Shown piece by piece: positions 1 through 9,096 of a stretch of DNA of 64,000 nucleotides. The notes below the pieces were generated by a model. It made no database searches and was not told where the DNA came from. It saw only the letters and a list, made by a program, of their open reading frames with translations. A program made the translations under genes and the position numbers. Every line of letters begins with the position of its first letter. The stretch's first letter is position 1. The stretch is from Bacillota bacterium (GTDB lineage Bacteria > Bacillota > UBA4882 > UBA8346), in assembly GCA_023426245.1 (NCBI GenBank), contig JAFABB010000056.1:1-64000 (forward strand), read 5' to 3'.

Positions 1-1
1 T

Positions 2-73
2 TTGCTTCATTCATTTGCCCAGCGGAAAACCTTAATTGATGATCGCATGGTGAAAATCGTTTTTGGAGAATGA
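2..73 (+). CDS. C-terminal end of a truncated unknown gene
   Basis: An open frame enters from the left edge and stops with TGA at 71-73, giving 23 residues ending in VKIVFGE. A strong hairpin (95-124) follows directly, as expected after a gene. Too little remains to assign a family, and the frame could be chance. Confidence 0.35.
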   Translation: MLHSFAQRKTLIDDRMVKIVFGE

Positions 74-94
74 GTTTGCAACGTAAAAAGAACT

Positions 95-124
95 GACCGG
101 GTGGGATATTTATCTCACCCGGTC
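95..124. terminator. Strong hairpin, probable terminator
   Basis: Inverted repeat with arms starting GACCGGGTG and ending CACCCGGTC, about 14 pairs with one G-T wobble and a tiny loop. There is no U-run on the plus strand; on the minus strand the stem is followed by a T-rich stretch (complement of 83-91). It may terminate in either direction. Confidence 0.5.
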
Positions 125-230
125 ATAAAATCTGAGTAAGTTCCAGACAAACAGTGTGGGAAGCAATAATAAAATTGACTATACCATGAATTCTGGAAAC
201 TAGAATGATAAAATAGATTTTATGGAAATG

Positions 231-262
231 AAAACTTGTCCGAAATTTGGCAAGTTTTTTTT
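231..262 (+). terminator. Rho-independent terminator
   Basis: Arms AAAACTTG (231-238) and CAAGTTTT (251-258) pair perfectly, extended by an inner CC/GG past one bulged base, and run straight into eight T residues (255-262). No gene lies between this and the 95-124 hairpin, so the transcript it ends is unclear; it could belong to the gene ending at 73 or to a small RNA. Confidence 0.65.
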
Positions 263-493
263 ATTATGGTGAGGAGAGTCTTAAATTTGAGAAAGGATTG
301 TGCCTTGACTTCTCTGGAGAGAAAAATTTTTGAATGGATCGTAGGTTGAAAAACCGCGATTTTTGGGATGTTCCGACCCAAAATACATATTTTACCTGGT
401 CTTTTGGAAATTAACTGGTTAAATTAAATTTCAATTGGTTCCGAAAATAAAAATAGGGAAATTTATCGACAACATGATAGGGAGAGGAATCAA

Positions 494-1126
494 TTGCATT
501 GTTTAAGATGTGGGGCCGAGTTGGCAGAAGACCAGGTATCCTGTAACTATTGCGGCTTTTTGGAAGACATTGTGAACCCTAAAAAGCCTTCTGAAGTTAA
601 ACCAAAGAGGGTAATGGTTGAAGCGTCGCAAGTTTGCTACGCGGGATTTATGCAGCGTACTGTCGCTGTAGTTTTTGATATAGGTATTTTGATAGGGAGC
701 GAGGGATTACTGGCTTCCATTATCAGTGGCATGATTTTGCTGATGTCTTTTATTGGTGGACATCAAGTGGATTCCCATATCATTGGATCTTTTGCTGTAG
801 GATTTGGGGTCGTATTTTCCTTCGGACTCAACTGGTTTTATTTTACCTGGCTTGAAAGTTCAAAATTTCAGGCAACTTTCGGCAAGAAAATCATGGGCTT
901 GGCGGTCTTGGATGTTCATTGCCAGAGGATTACTTTTGGGCAAGCGAATGTCCGGTATTGGAGCAAAATTTTTTCAACCTTAATATTATTTGGCGGATTT
1001 TGGATGATGCTTTTTTTCAAAAAGAACCAAACGCTTCATGATTTTATTGCAGGGACGATTGTAATCAAACAAAGTGCTGGAGTGTTTGGGCGAAGTCGAA
1101 AGCTTAAATTGGAAGTTGTAAAGTAG
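494..1126 (+). CDS. Zinc-ribbon RDD-family membrane protein
   Basis: 210 residues from a TTG start preceded by GGGAGAGG. The N-terminus carries two CxxC pairs (C3/C6 and C17/C20), the pattern of a double-cysteine zinc ribbon. Residues about 50-205 form an RDD domain with three hydrophobic segments (about 57-85, 97-120, 155-175) and the typical GKKIMGLAVLD and LHDFIAGT motifs. RDD proteins are poorly characterised inner-membrane proteins, some linked to transport or osmotic functions; no substrate can be deduced here. It stands alone, convergent with the chemoreceptor gene at 1209. The 230 bases upstream hold no convincing promoter. Confidence 0.85.
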   Translation: MHCLRCGAELAEDQVSCNYCGFLEDIVNPKKPSEVKPKRVMVEASQVCYAGFMQRTVAVVFDIGILIGSEGLLASIISGMILLMSFIGGHQVDSHIIGSFAVGFGVVFSFGLNWFYFTWLESSKFQATFGKKIMGLAVLDVHCQRITFGQANVRYWSKIFSTLILFGGFWMMLFFKKNQTLHDFIAGTIVIKQSAGVFGRSRKLKLEVVK

Positions 1127-1208
1127 TTTTTCATCATCTTTTTACCACGAGCGGGGTAATGAAGATATGGATTAGTATCCGAGAAAATATCGCCGGGATG
1201 GCCTTTGC

Positions 1209-2876
1209 TCACAACGAAGATACCTGTTCGTTCACTTGCTTGGCTAATAATTCTTGGTTCACGGCAATTTCAGAAGTGCGTTGGACATTGCCATCCACTA
1301 ATTCCAACTGTTCGAGAGCGTTCTCAGCCTCGGCGGATAATTCCTCCATGGAAGCGTAAACTTCTTCCGATAACGCTGAAATTTGTTGTACTTCAGCTGT
1401 GATTTTTTCGGAAGCCTCCTCGATGGTTTTTGTTGCTCTCAACTGATTATTGGCCTGTTGCATCAAAGTCTCAATTCCCGATAAAACTTTTTTGTGGGAT
1501 TCCCGTAAATCGTTAAATTCTTCGCTGACTCCGGCGATCTCTTCCACTGAATTTCTCACACCCTCGATAACTTCCGCCATCGAGGATTCGACCTCAACTA
1601 CTGCTTGATGGATTTCTTCGATGATACCGTGGATTTCCGATGTGGACTGACCGGATTGTTCCGAAAGGTGGCGAATTTTTTTGGCGACAATCTCAAAGCC
1701 TCTCCCGTGTTCTCCAGCCCGGGCTGCTTCGATTCCGGCATTTAATGACAACATTGTGGTTTGTTCTTTAATGTCATCAATCGTTTTTAAAATGTCATCA
1801 ATTCCTTCGACTTGATTGGTAAGGGCAACAAACTTGTTGTGCAGTTCGGCAGCGGTTTCCGCATTGCTCTGAATCCGGTCGGTTGACTCGCTAATTTTAT
1901 CGCGAAGTTGTAATAAATGAGTTTCGCTCCCCTGAATTTCGGTTTGGTTTTTATTTAAATGTTCGTAAATTCGCGAAGCCTGGTCTGACAAAGTTTTAAG
2001 AGATTCAGCCGCTTTTTCCGTAGAATCAGTAATTTTTTGAATACCGGCAGTGGAATCCTGGGTACTTTCGGTTATATTTTCAAAAGCCCGGCTCATTTCC
2101 GAAAAAACCTCTTTTACCTGACTGATGGCTTCTTTGTTTGCTAAAGTATATTTGGATACATCTTGGGCACTGTTTGCCGAAAGAATGGCAGTTTCGATAA
2201 TGGGTTGCCGGTGCCCGGTTACAATTCGGCGGATGGTAGTGACAAGAAGTATAATCAATCCGAAAACCAGTAAGTTTGAGCCGATAATAATCCAAATCGA
2301 GACGGTGGTCCTGTTTTTAGCCTGCTCGGTGGAATTGTCCACAGTATCATTGACCAGCGGAAATAAATCGTTATTGATGATGGTCTGAACGGAGGCGACT
2401 CCGTTTTTGATGTCATTGAGTACTTCCATGCTTGTAATGTCATTGGTTGATTTATATAAGCGGATGAACTTTAGATTTTTATTTAAGCGGTTCAGCAGGA
2501 TTTTATTACCCTGGACTTTGTTTTTCTTCAAGTACTCCACGATTTCCTTGGTATGGACATCCATATCCAGCATGGTACTCATTAAAGTTACCCCGTTATC
2601 AATGGATAAGGATTGGGTTTGTTGAATATCGTCGGCTGCGAATTGCGAAATATAATGGAAATTATCAAAAATTCTTATCAGTTCATTTTCGTTGCTACGG
2701 ATGGTCTCATTTTCGACAATGGTTTCATAACTATGAACAATGCCCTGAATTCCAAATAAGACGATAATGTTAATCATGGTAAGGAGCGCCAGGATCGTTG
2801 AGAATCCTACGATTACCAGTTTGGTAATGGTCATATGTGCATACATTCTAGTTGGTTGTGGAAAGTGCCATTTCAT
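1209..2876 (-). CDS. Methyl-accepting chemotaxis protein
   Basis: 555 residues. A transmembrane helix near residues 18-40, a periplasmic/external sensory region of about 150 residues, and a second helix near 195-217 precede a long coiled-coil signalling domain. The conserved hairpin tip is recognisable around residues 370-410 (EQTTMLSLNAGIEAARAGEH), the CheA/CheW contact region. A HAMP domain after the second helix is not obvious, so the linker may be divergent. The start at 2876 has AAAGGATG upstream. Ligand unknown; its nearest downstream neighbours encode an ABC importer, but the 160-base gap argues against cotranscription. Confidence 0.93.
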   Translation of the reverse strand: MKWHFPQPTRMYAHMTITKLVIVGFSTILALLTMINIIVLFGIQGIVHSYETIVENETIRSNENELIRIFDNFHYISQFAADDIQQTQSLSIDNGVTLMSTMLDMDVHTKEIVEYLKKNKVQGNKILLNRLNKNLKFIRLYKSTNDITSMEVLNDIKNGVASVQTIINNDLFPLVNDTVDNSTEQAKNRTTVSIWIIIGSNLLVFGLIILLVTTIRRIVTGHRQPIIETAILSANSAQDVSKYTLANKEAISQVKEVFSEMSRAFENITESTQDSTAGIQKITDSTEKAAESLKTLSDQASRIYEHLNKNQTEIQGSETHLLQLRDKISESTDRIQSNAETAAELHNKFVALTNQVEGIDDILKTIDDIKEQTTMLSLNAGIEAARAGEHGRGFEIVAKKIRHLSEQSGQSTSEIHGIIEEIHQAVVEVESSMAEVIEGVRNSVEEIAGVSEEFNDLRESHKKVLSGIETLMQQANNQLRATKTIEEASEKITAEVQQISALSEEVYASMEELSAEAENALEQLELVDGNVQRTSEIAVNQELLAKQVNEQVSSL

Positions 2877-3038
2877 TGATTATCATCCTTTGGTTAATTG
2901 GTTCGTATTTTAAGTGATATTTTATCATAGAATCAAGAGGAGTGGAATACCGGAGAGTCATCTATTCTAACATAAAATTTACATATATCGGCTAAATGGC
3001 GCTGAAAGAAATCAAAGATTACAAATAGATATCAATTA

Positions 3039-3893
3039 TTACAAAACAGGTTGAATCATTTCCGTTTCATCAAAAATTGTCCGGCGACGGATGCCGGTTT
3101 CGGCTATTGTTTTTGAGTGTAGGCCTAGCAATACATTAAGCCTTTTCCAAAGTTCCATAAATTCCGGCTTTTCAGGAGAACGGGGTCTTTCTAAACCGTT
3201 AACAATAATGGCTTTAACCTTTCCCGGATTGCTTGTAAATACGATGACTTGGTCACTGAGGATGATAGACTCCTCGATACTATGCGTTACAAAAATAATG
3301 GTGGTTTTTGTTTCCTGCCATATCCTTAATAATTCCTCCTGTAAAATATTGCGGTTAAAAGCATCCAAACTACCGAAGGGTTCATCCATCAGGAGTATCC
3401 GGGGTTTTACTGCCAGTGCTCTTGCAATAGCAACCCTTTGTTTCATCCCCCCGGATAGCTGATGAGGAAATAAATCCTCATATCCGTCGAGGCCGACTAA
3501 ATGTAAATATTCACGAGCTATGGTTTCTTTGGTTTTGAACATTGCTTTATCCGGTTTTGTGGCGGTTTTCCCTTTCGTGACATGCAGTGCGTAGGTTATA
3601 TTCTTAAGAACAGTCAACCAAGGAAATAATTGCTCAAAACTTTGAAATACTACCATTCGGTCTTTGCTTGGTTTTGTGATGAATTCTCCTCCACAGGTTA
3701 TTTCGCCTCCCGAAGGCGTTTCCAGACCGGCAATACACCGTAAAAGCGTAGATTTACCACAGCCGGAGGGACCGACAATGCAAATAAATTGTCCTTTCGG
3801 AACAGAAAAATCCACGGTCTCGAAGGCCCGTACTTGGTGGTGCTCGATTTGAAAGACTTTCGAGAGGTTGTGAATAATCAATTCATCTTCCAT
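3039..3893 (-). CDS. ABC importer ATPase, SsuB/TauB type
   Basis: 284 residues. Walker A (GPSGCGKST), signature LSGGMKQR and Walker B (RILLMDEPFGSLD) are all intact, with the H-loop histidine in FVTHSIEES. This arrangement is typical of the nitrate/sulfonate/taurine/bicarbonate subfamily. It is the last gene of a three-gene minus-strand operon (binding protein, permease, ATPase) and would energise uptake at the cytoplasmic face. A GGGG(A) ribosome site precedes the ATG at 3893. A C-terminal tail beyond the usual 250 residues carries no recognised domain. Confidence 0.9.
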   Translation of the reverse strand: MEDELIIHNLSKVFQIEHHQVRAFETVDFSVPKGQFICIVGPSGCGKSTLLRCIAGLETPSGGEITCGGEFITKPSKDRMVVFQSFEQLFPWLTVLKNITYALHVTKGKTATKPDKAMFKTKETIAREYLHLVGLDGYEDLFPHQLSGGMKQRVAIARALAVKPRILLMDEPFGSLDAFNRNILQEELLRIWQETKTTIIFVTHSIEESIILSDQVIVFTSNPGKVKAIIVNGLERPRSPEKPEFMELWKRLNVLLGLHSKTIAETGIRRRTIFDETEMIQPVL

Positions 3894-3920
3894 TTTTTTC
3901 CCCCGAAAACAGTTTTCTTC

Positions 3921-4712
3921 TCAGTAAGTGGTCATACCCCAGCGTCGAACGGTTTTTATTTCAATAACCTCAAAAAACAATCGCTCTACGATGAGCCCGA
4001 TCATGACAATCACGATCATGCCTGCGAATACAGCGGCAATTTCCATAAAAAACCGTTCTTTATAAATAAACCATCCCAGTCCGCCTTCGCCGCCGCTGGC
4101 TCCAAAGACCATTTCCGCTGCTACGGCGGCTTGCCAGGCACGAGCCCAACCAACTCTTAGACCGCTTAAGATATGCGGAAAAGCGCCCGGTAATAGAATG
4201 GACCATACCAGTCGGATTCCTCCAAGTCCCAAATTTTTTCCGACTTCGATCTGGGTAACGGGAATCGTTTTAAGGCCGGTATGTAAGTTCGCCACCAGGG
4301 GCCAAACAGCGGACATGACGATGACCGCAATAATTGACTGTGGACCGGTGCCTAACCAAAGAATTACTATGGGTAAAATGGCGATTCCCGGCAGGGGGTG
4401 GAGAACTGCCATTAAAACCTGCACCCATTCGGAGACGATAGGGATACACGCTGCCAGTATTGTCAAAGTGAGTGCCAATACGATTGCGAGCCCCAGGCCC
4501 ATACCGATCAAATATAGAGAAAAGCAGGTCCGATGGATTAATTCCCCATTAAGCGTTTGGACCATTAGTTCTTTTAAAACACTGCTTAATGAAGGGAACA
4601 GTAAGGCCGGGAGGCGGCCAATCCTAGACAATGACTCCCAGCCAATCATTACCATGATAATGAAAATTACCTGGCGGGAGGTTTTGGAATTGAAGGTTTT
4701 AAGTTTAACCAT
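3921..4712 (-). CDS. ABC importer permease, SsuC/TauC type
   Basis: About 263 residues from the ATG at 4712, which has GAGGA at the right distance; an upstream in-frame TTG at 4724 overlaps that ribosome site and is less likely. Six hydrophobic helices and the BPD_transp_1 coupling-helix region (VGKNLGLGGIRLVWSILLPG, near residue 160) are visible. It pairs with the ATPase 27 bases downstream and the substrate-binding protein upstream. The family moves small organic anions or pyrimidines; the substrate is not readable from the permease. Confidence 0.9.
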   Translation of the reverse strand: MVKLKTFNSKTSRQVIFIIMVMIGWESLSRIGRLPALLFPSLSSVLKELMVQTLNGELIHRTCFSLYLIGMGLGLAIVLALTLTILAACIPIVSEWVQVLMAVLHPLPGIAILPIVILWLGTGPQSIIAVIVMSAVWPLVANLHTGLKTIPVTQIEVGKNLGLGGIRLVWSILLPGAFPHILSGLRVGWARAWQAAVAAEMVFGASGGEGGLGWFIYKERFFMEIAAVFAGMIVIVMIGLIVERLFFEVIEIKTVRRWGMTTY

Positions 4713-4777
4713 ATGATTCCTCAAAATACTGTCTCAATTGTGAATCGCTCCGTTTGCTCGGCTGAGTGTAATTGAGA

Positions 4778-5752
4778 TTATAGTTTTAAATTTTCCCAAA
4801 TGATTTCCGTTGGATCCTGGGGGATTTTTTTAAGAAAACCGGCCTTTTTCATGAAATACGCAAACTCCATTAAGCCGTATGGTTTGGTGGTGTATTCCAT
4901 ACCTGGCCATTTCAGGTACTGCAGGGTCTTTTGGGTTGTTAACTTAAATTCGGGCGCTAATAGATTGGCGGCAGCTTCCATGTTGCCGTTCAGCCATGAA
5001 AATGAATAATTGATTGCTTTTACAAAGGCCAGATATTGCAGAGGCTTTTGATCATGGAATTTTTTAGAGGCAACGCCTACATTGAAACTGAAAGGACGGC
5101 CAAAGATGGATTTATCACTGATTACCAAATGAAAACCCGGTTGGCTCAATTCTTCAAACAAATAGGGCGGAGTGGTAAAATGGGCTGTCAGTCCTTTTTT
5201 GGAGATTAAGGCGGCCAGGGCATCGGGGTGTGGCATTGCCATAATATTGGTATCAAGAGCATTCGGAGAGCCCAAGACTTTTTCAGCGGCCATTGCAAGC
5301 AGGATATGCTGCACACTCCCTGGAGAGGGCACGGCGATTTTATCGTCGGGCTTAAAGTCTTTTAAACTTTTAATTTGTGGATTGTTGGTGACCAGTCCCA
5401 CCGGGACCACCACAAAACCCATGGAAACCTTCCAGGGACAACCTTTTTCCCAACCGACTAAAAAAGGCGGTATTCCCATAAAACCAACATCGGCTTCACC
5501 GGAGATTAAAGCCTCACGAACAGCTGCTCCGGAACCATATTCCTTCCATATCGGTTTTAAACCGTTCTTTTCAAAAACATGCAGTTTATCGGCAATCATG
5601 AGTGGCGCATAGACCAGACCGAATTGTCCGGCAATTTTAATTTCCGGTAGGGGGTTAGCAGCAACGGCAATATTGAAAATCAGGATGGTATTTAAAATTG
5701 CCAATAACAGAATGCTTACGCTTCCACGCGCAACGGTTGAAGAGTGTTTCAT
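4778..5752 (-). CDS. NMT1/SsuA-like substrate-binding protein
   Basis: 324 residues with an N-terminal signal peptide (hydrophobic core about 12-28, cleavage likely near AVAANP) and no lipobox cysteine, consistent with a soluble periplasmic protein in a diderm cell. The body matches the NMT1/THI5-like fold used for sulfonates, taurine, nitrate or thiamine-pyrimidine precursors (IKIAGQFGLVYAPLMIADKL near the mature N-terminus). An excellent AAAGGAG site precedes the ATG. First gene of the ssuACB-like operon. Neighbouring genes give no clue to the substrate. Confidence 0.88.
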   Translation of the reverse strand: MKHSSTVARGSVSILLLAILNTILIFNIAVAANPLPEIKIAGQFGLVYAPLMIADKLHVFEKNGLKPIWKEYGSGAAVREALISGEADVGFMGIPPFLVGWEKGCPWKVSMGFVVVPVGLVTNNPQIKSLKDFKPDDKIAVPSPGSVQHILLAMAAEKVLGSPNALDTNIMAMPHPDALAALISKKGLTAHFTTPPYLFEELSQPGFHLVISDKSIFGRPFSFNVGVASKKFHDQKPLQYLAFVKAINYSFSWLNGNMEAAANLLAPEFKLTTQKTLQYLKWPGMEYTTKPYGLMEFAYFMKKAGFLKKIPQDPTEIIWENLKL

Positions 5753-5947
5753 TGATAAACAAACTCCTTTCCCAGAGGACTTTTATGATATACATATGTT
5801 TGGCACGGAACTTATGTGAAACAAGATAAACTATCGGCTTTTCCTCGATGCGGGATGAAGAAGATGCTCAAGAAAGGAATTAATGATTTTTTTTCGAATT
5901 TACTTTTTAAATCGGACAAAAGAAAATTGAATCATGGAGTGAAAAAT

Positions 5948-6448
5948 ATGTCCAAACGGGAAATCTTACTTTTGGGTAATCCTTCTCTTTACAACGTTTC
6001 TCGGGAAGCCGGCCAAGAAGAACTTGCGAGAATCAGGGAAGTAGCTGGGGATCTCCAAGACACATTGCTTGGTTTCAGGGTTAAGTACGGTTTTGGCAGA
6101 GCCATTGCCGCCCCTCAAATCGGGGAATTTTTGCGGATGATTTATATGAATCTTGATGGTCAATCCTACTGCCTGATCAATCCCAAACTGGAATTCGGGG
6201 ACCAACGGTTTGAGCTATGGGATGACTGCATGAGTTTCCCAGGATTGGAAGTGAAGGTCAACCGGTTTCAAAAGGTTAAGATGATCTATAAAGACTTGGA
6301 ATGGCAGGACCAATGCTGGGAGGCGGAAAATGATTTGTCTGAACTGATTCAGCACGAATACGATCATTTGGACGGTATCTTAGCTGTCCAGCGTGCTGTT
6401 GATTCTCGGTCATTCCGGATAAACCAAAAGAAAACAGGTTGTTTTTAA
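5948..6448 (+). CDS. Peptide deformylase homologue with altered motifs
   Basis: 166 residues from ATG 5948, chosen because GGAG lies 8 bases upstream; an open frame extends back to a GTG at 5816 without a ribosome site. The zinc-binding motif III is intact (HEYDHLDG). Motif II, normally EGCLS, reads DDCMS, keeping the cysteine ligand, and motif I reads GRAIAAPQ instead of GxGLAAPQ. Canonical enzymes remove the N-formyl group from nascent proteins. The changes suggest a divergent deformylase or a paralogue with another amide substrate; the housekeeping def is normally next to fmt, which is absent here. Its stop lies 3 bases from the convergent HAD gene. Confidence 0.8.
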   Translation: MSKREILLLGNPSLYNVSREAGQEELARIREVAGDLQDTLLGFRVKYGFGRAIAAPQIGEFLRMIYMNLDGQSYCLINPKLEFGDQRFELWDDCMSFPGLEVKVNRFQKVKMIYKDLEWQDQCWEAENDLSELIQHEYDHLDGILAVQRAVDSRSFRINQKKTGCF

Positions 6449-6451
6449 AAT

Positions 6452-7111
6452 TTACTTGCTGGGTGATTCCGTTATAACCGTATTTAAAATCCATTCGCTG
6501 AAAGCTGCGGTTTCGGTAAAGCATAGGAAAGGTTGAGCGGCCTTTATTTTTTCGATTTCTGCAGTTTTAGCCCATAGAGCGCCGATAGGTAGGAGACCGG
6601 CTTCGCTGGCGGCTCTGACATCATAGGCCGTGTCGCCGATGTAGGCTACTTCTTTAGGATCTATATCCCAATTTTTTAAAACCTGCCGGATATGGAATGG
6701 TTTATCGGCATGGGTTTCAGAACCGGTGACAATGATCTCAAAAAATGGGCTAAGTCCGGTTTCATTTAATGAAATCCTCATGCTGGCGGGCCCTTTACCG
6801 GATACAATCGCTAAATGTTTCCGCTTGCTTTTTAGAAGCGTCAGGGCATCAATGATCCCTGGAAAGGGCGTCATTCCTTTTTGTTCTTTTTCATATTCGG
6901 CCAAATAATCCGCCAAGGCATCCTGCCAATAATGGGGCAGAATTTTTTTGAAGATGCCCTCCTCGGTTGGCCCAAATAAAGAAGATATTTCTTGATCCGA
7001 ATAGTGGCGACCCAAATATTTTTGAAAGGTTTTACGAAAAGCAACGTAACAGACAGGCATCGTATCAAGCAGGGTGCCATCCAGGTCGAAAATGAATCCC
7101 TTTAAATTCAT
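6452..7111 (-). CDS. HAD-superfamily phosphatase (phosphoglycolate phosphatase/beta-PGM type)
   Basis: 219 residues. Motif I FDLDGTLLD is at residues 8-16, motif II serine in AIVSGKGPAS, motif III lysine near GSETHADKP and motif IV GDTAYDVRAASEAG. A helical cap inserted after motif I places it in subfamily I (phosphoglycolate phosphatase, pyrophosphatase PpaX or beta-phosphoglucomutase). It likely removes phosphate from a small phosphometabolite in the cytoplasm; the exact substrate cannot be told. Confidence 0.85.
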   Translation of the reverse strand: MNLKGFIFDLDGTLLDTMPVCYVAFRKTFQKYLGRHYSDQEISSLFGPTEEGIFKKILPHYWQDALADYLAEYEKEQKGMTPFPGIIDALTLLKSKRKHLAIVSGKGPASMRISLNETGLSPFFEIIVTGSETHADKPFHIRQVLKNWDIDPKEVAYIGDTAYDVRAASEAGLLPIGALWAKTAEIEKIKAAQPFLCFTETAAFSEWILNTVITESPSK

Positions 7112-7183
7112 GACGGCTCTTTACCTCTTTGAATGGATTGGATTGAATCAACGCTATGTTCTCGAAAATGGCTGAATGTTTTT

Positions 7184-7897
7184 TTAGCGCGTTTTGGTCA
7201 CAGCGACCTCTTCTCTTGCTTCGGCGGCATTTTCATTTTTCTTGGCCATCAAGAGCAATTTTCTTTGGAAAAAAATGAAAAACAGCGCCAAAATAATGAC
7301 TACTGCTCCGGCCCATGCATAAAGGGGCAGCTTTCGCCCTCCATCCACCATGCTGAAAATTCCAAAACCGAAGAAAATAATGGCAGCCCCAATTTTGATA
7401 AATTGTTCGGGAAGTTTAGCGCCCAGTACTTTGCCAACCACGATTGCCAGTCCGTCGGAAAAAACCATCCCGATTGTTGAACCAAGCCATACCGGCAAAA
7501 AGGGACTCGTAGTAGCCAAGGTAACGGTACTGAGCATTGTTTTATCGCCCAGCTCGGCCAAAAAGAAAGTGGCAAAAACCATCCAAAATACCCCTTTCTT
7601 TTTTTTGGTATCGCAGGATTGTTCATCATCATCCAAGGAGTCGCCGCGCAGCGTCCAAAATCCGAAACCGATAAAGGCAAGCCCGGATGTAAATAGAATC
7701 CAACTTGTCGGGAGGTGGCCACCGATCAGCCAGCCAATACCGGCCGAAAAGATATGAATGGTCAAGGTCGACCAAAAAATGCCCCATATAACCACCCGGG
7801 CATTATAACATGTTGCTAAGGTCAACGCTACTAGTTGAGTCTTATCCCCGAGCTCGGCCAAAAATATCATGGCAAACGAGAGCCAAAAAGCGTTCAT
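7184..7897 (-). CDS. TMEM165/GDT1 (UPF0016) family Mn2+ exporter
   Basis: 237 residues from ATG 7897, with GGAGGAATT just upstream; a longer start at 7912 would overlap that site. The family hallmark ELGDKT occurs twice (near residues 15 and 125), marking the two inverted three-helix repeats that form the cation site. Bacterial members export Mn2+ (or exchange Ca2+/Mn2+). A yybP-ykoY Mn2+ riboswitch precedes the gene, strongly supporting Mn2+ as the substrate and Mn2+-induced expression. An acidic loop (SLDDDEQSCD) separates the repeats. Confidence 0.93.
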   Translation of the reverse strand: MNAFWLSFAMIFLAELGDKTQLVALTLATCYNARVVIWGIFWSTLTIHIFSAGIGWLIGGHLPTSWILFTSGLAFIGFGFWTLRGDSLDDDEQSCDTKKKKGVFWMVFATFFLAELGDKTMLSTVTLATTSPFLPVWLGSTIGMVFSDGLAIVVGKVLGAKLPEQFIKIGAAIIFFGFGIFSMVDGGRKLPLYAWAGAVVIILALFFIFFQRKLLLMAKKNENAAEAREEVAVTKTR

Positions 7898-7955
7898 GAA
7901 TAATTCCTCCATTGTGTATTATTGATTACCGCCGCTTACAGGTTGCCTGGAAAAC

Positions 7956-8003
7956 AAAAAAACCCTTAACATAACCCAACCCATGTTTGGATTATGTTAA
8001 AGG
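7956..8003 (-). terminator. Regulated terminator of the Mn2+ riboswitch
   Basis: On the minus strand, arms CCTTTAACATAATCC (8003-7989) and GGGTTATGTTAAGGG (7977-7963) form a long stem followed by seven T residues. The first eight bases of the 5' arm (8003-7996) are also the 3' strand of riboswitch helix P1, so aptamer folding and termination exclude each other. Confidence 0.88.
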
Positions 8004-8220
8004 TCTCACAACTCGGACGCACATGTGTTGCGTGGGAGATAAAGCCAGGTTTTTAATACCGGTATGTTGACTTTATCTGACGAGGCCGTCTAAAAAGAAC
8101 AAATATCACAGAGATATCATTTATCGATGGTTGTTTCACTTGGTAACCCGGTAAATTGTATATTTCAATGATTTCTGATTGTTTTTGAGACAGCTACGAA
8201 TGCTACTCCCCTCTAACTTT
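7996..8220 (-). promoter_or_regulatory. yybP-ykoY Mn2+ riboswitch aptamer
   Basis: The hallmark GGGGAGTAGC lies at 8211-8202 on the minus strand, and the 3' signature GAGACC at 8007-8002 with AGTCAACATAC in between. Helix P1 can form between GTTAGAGG (8217-8210) and CCTTTAAC (8003-7996) with a single G-U pair. Because the 3' P1 strand is shared with the terminator, Mn2+ binding should stabilise P1, block termination and switch the exporter ON, the known logic of this class. This is a family match made by eye, not by covariance model. Confidence 0.88.
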
Positions 8221-8224
8221 TATA

Positions 8225-8253
8225 AGTTTATCCAATGTGGGAGAGATTGTCAA
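8225..8253 (-). promoter_or_regulatory. Sigma-A promoter of riboswitch-exporter transcript
   Basis: Minus-strand TTGACA (8253-8248), 17-base spacer, TAAACT (8230-8225). The predicted start near 8218 falls exactly at the 5' end of the aptamer. Confidence 0.75.
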
Positions 8254-8274
8254 GAGCGGACTTTCTCTCGCTGC

Positions 8275-9096
8275 TTATTTTCCAAGTTTCCTGTAATATA
8301 ACGGCGGATGCCCCGTTACTTCCTTAAATACCCTACCGAAATTGGTTATACTTCCAAAACCAACTTTTTCCGCAATATCAACCACTTTTTCCCTGGATTC
8401 CAGCAAAAGCCTTTTCGCTTCCTTGACCCGGACGTTATTTACATATTCGATTAAAGTAAAATCAGTAACTTCTTTGAATACTTTACATAGGTAATTGGGG
8501 CTGATATAAAAATGGCCTGCCAAAAAATTAAGAGAGAGTGCTTCGGCATAATGTTGGTTAATATAACCGGCGATATCGGATACTTTTTCATGAATGGGAC
8601 TGGGATGTTCGAAAGAGGCGGATTGGGACTGCTTGCTATTTCTGGAAAGGAAAACGAGCAGTTCCAAAACATAAGCTTGCATTGCCAACAAATATTCGTT
8701 ATTCATGGTCCGGTATTCTTGCAACATTTTAGAGAATAATTCGTCCACGAAAGCGCGGGCGCTCAATGACAAGCTGAAGGCGATGGTTTCATTTTGAAAT
8801 AAAGGTTTTAAGATCTCCCGGATAGGCTGGCCGGGGGATAACTGTTTTTCAAGAAAATAAAGAAGGAGGCCTTCGCAATTTAGAGCCTCATTGCTGGTTG
8901 CTTTATGAAGGACATTGGGATGGATTAAAATCAGGTCACCTTCCTTGACTTTAAAAGTACGGTCATTGATGAAGAAAAATCGTTGCCCGGATGACAAATA
9001 GAGCAGCTCAAAACAGTCATGAACATGGCCGTCGTGGTAATGAGTGACTCTACGCCGGTCGATATAAAAGGGATTTTGCTCATTGAGCCAAGCCAT
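8275..9096 (-). CDS. AraC-family transcriptional regulator
   Basis: About 273 residues from ATG 9096, preceded by GTGAGG. The N-terminal half is a cupin-type sensing domain (HYHDGHVHDCFELLYLSSG near residues 20-38; LIHPNVLHKA). The C-terminal 100 residues hold two helix-turn-helix motifs (LNFLAGHFYISPNYLCKVFK and VVDIAEKVGFGSITNFGRVF) and end in the classic GHPPLYYRK. Such proteins usually activate genes in response to a sugar or other small molecule. It is divergent from the MATE exporter gene at 9273, its most likely target. Confidence 0.92.
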   Translation of the reverse strand: MAWLNEQNPFYIDRRRVTHYHDGHVHDCFELLYLSSGQRFFFINDRTFKVKEGDLILIHPNVLHKATSNEALNCEGLLLYFLEKQLSPGQPIREILKPLFQNETIAFSLSLSARAFVDELFSKMLQEYRTMNNEYLLAMQAYVLELLVFLSRNSKQSQSASFEHPSPIHEKVSDIAGYINQHYAEALSLNFLAGHFYISPNYLCKVFKEVTDFTLIEYVNNVRVKEAKRLLLESREKVVDIAEKVGFGSITNFGRVFKEVTGHPPLYYRKLGK

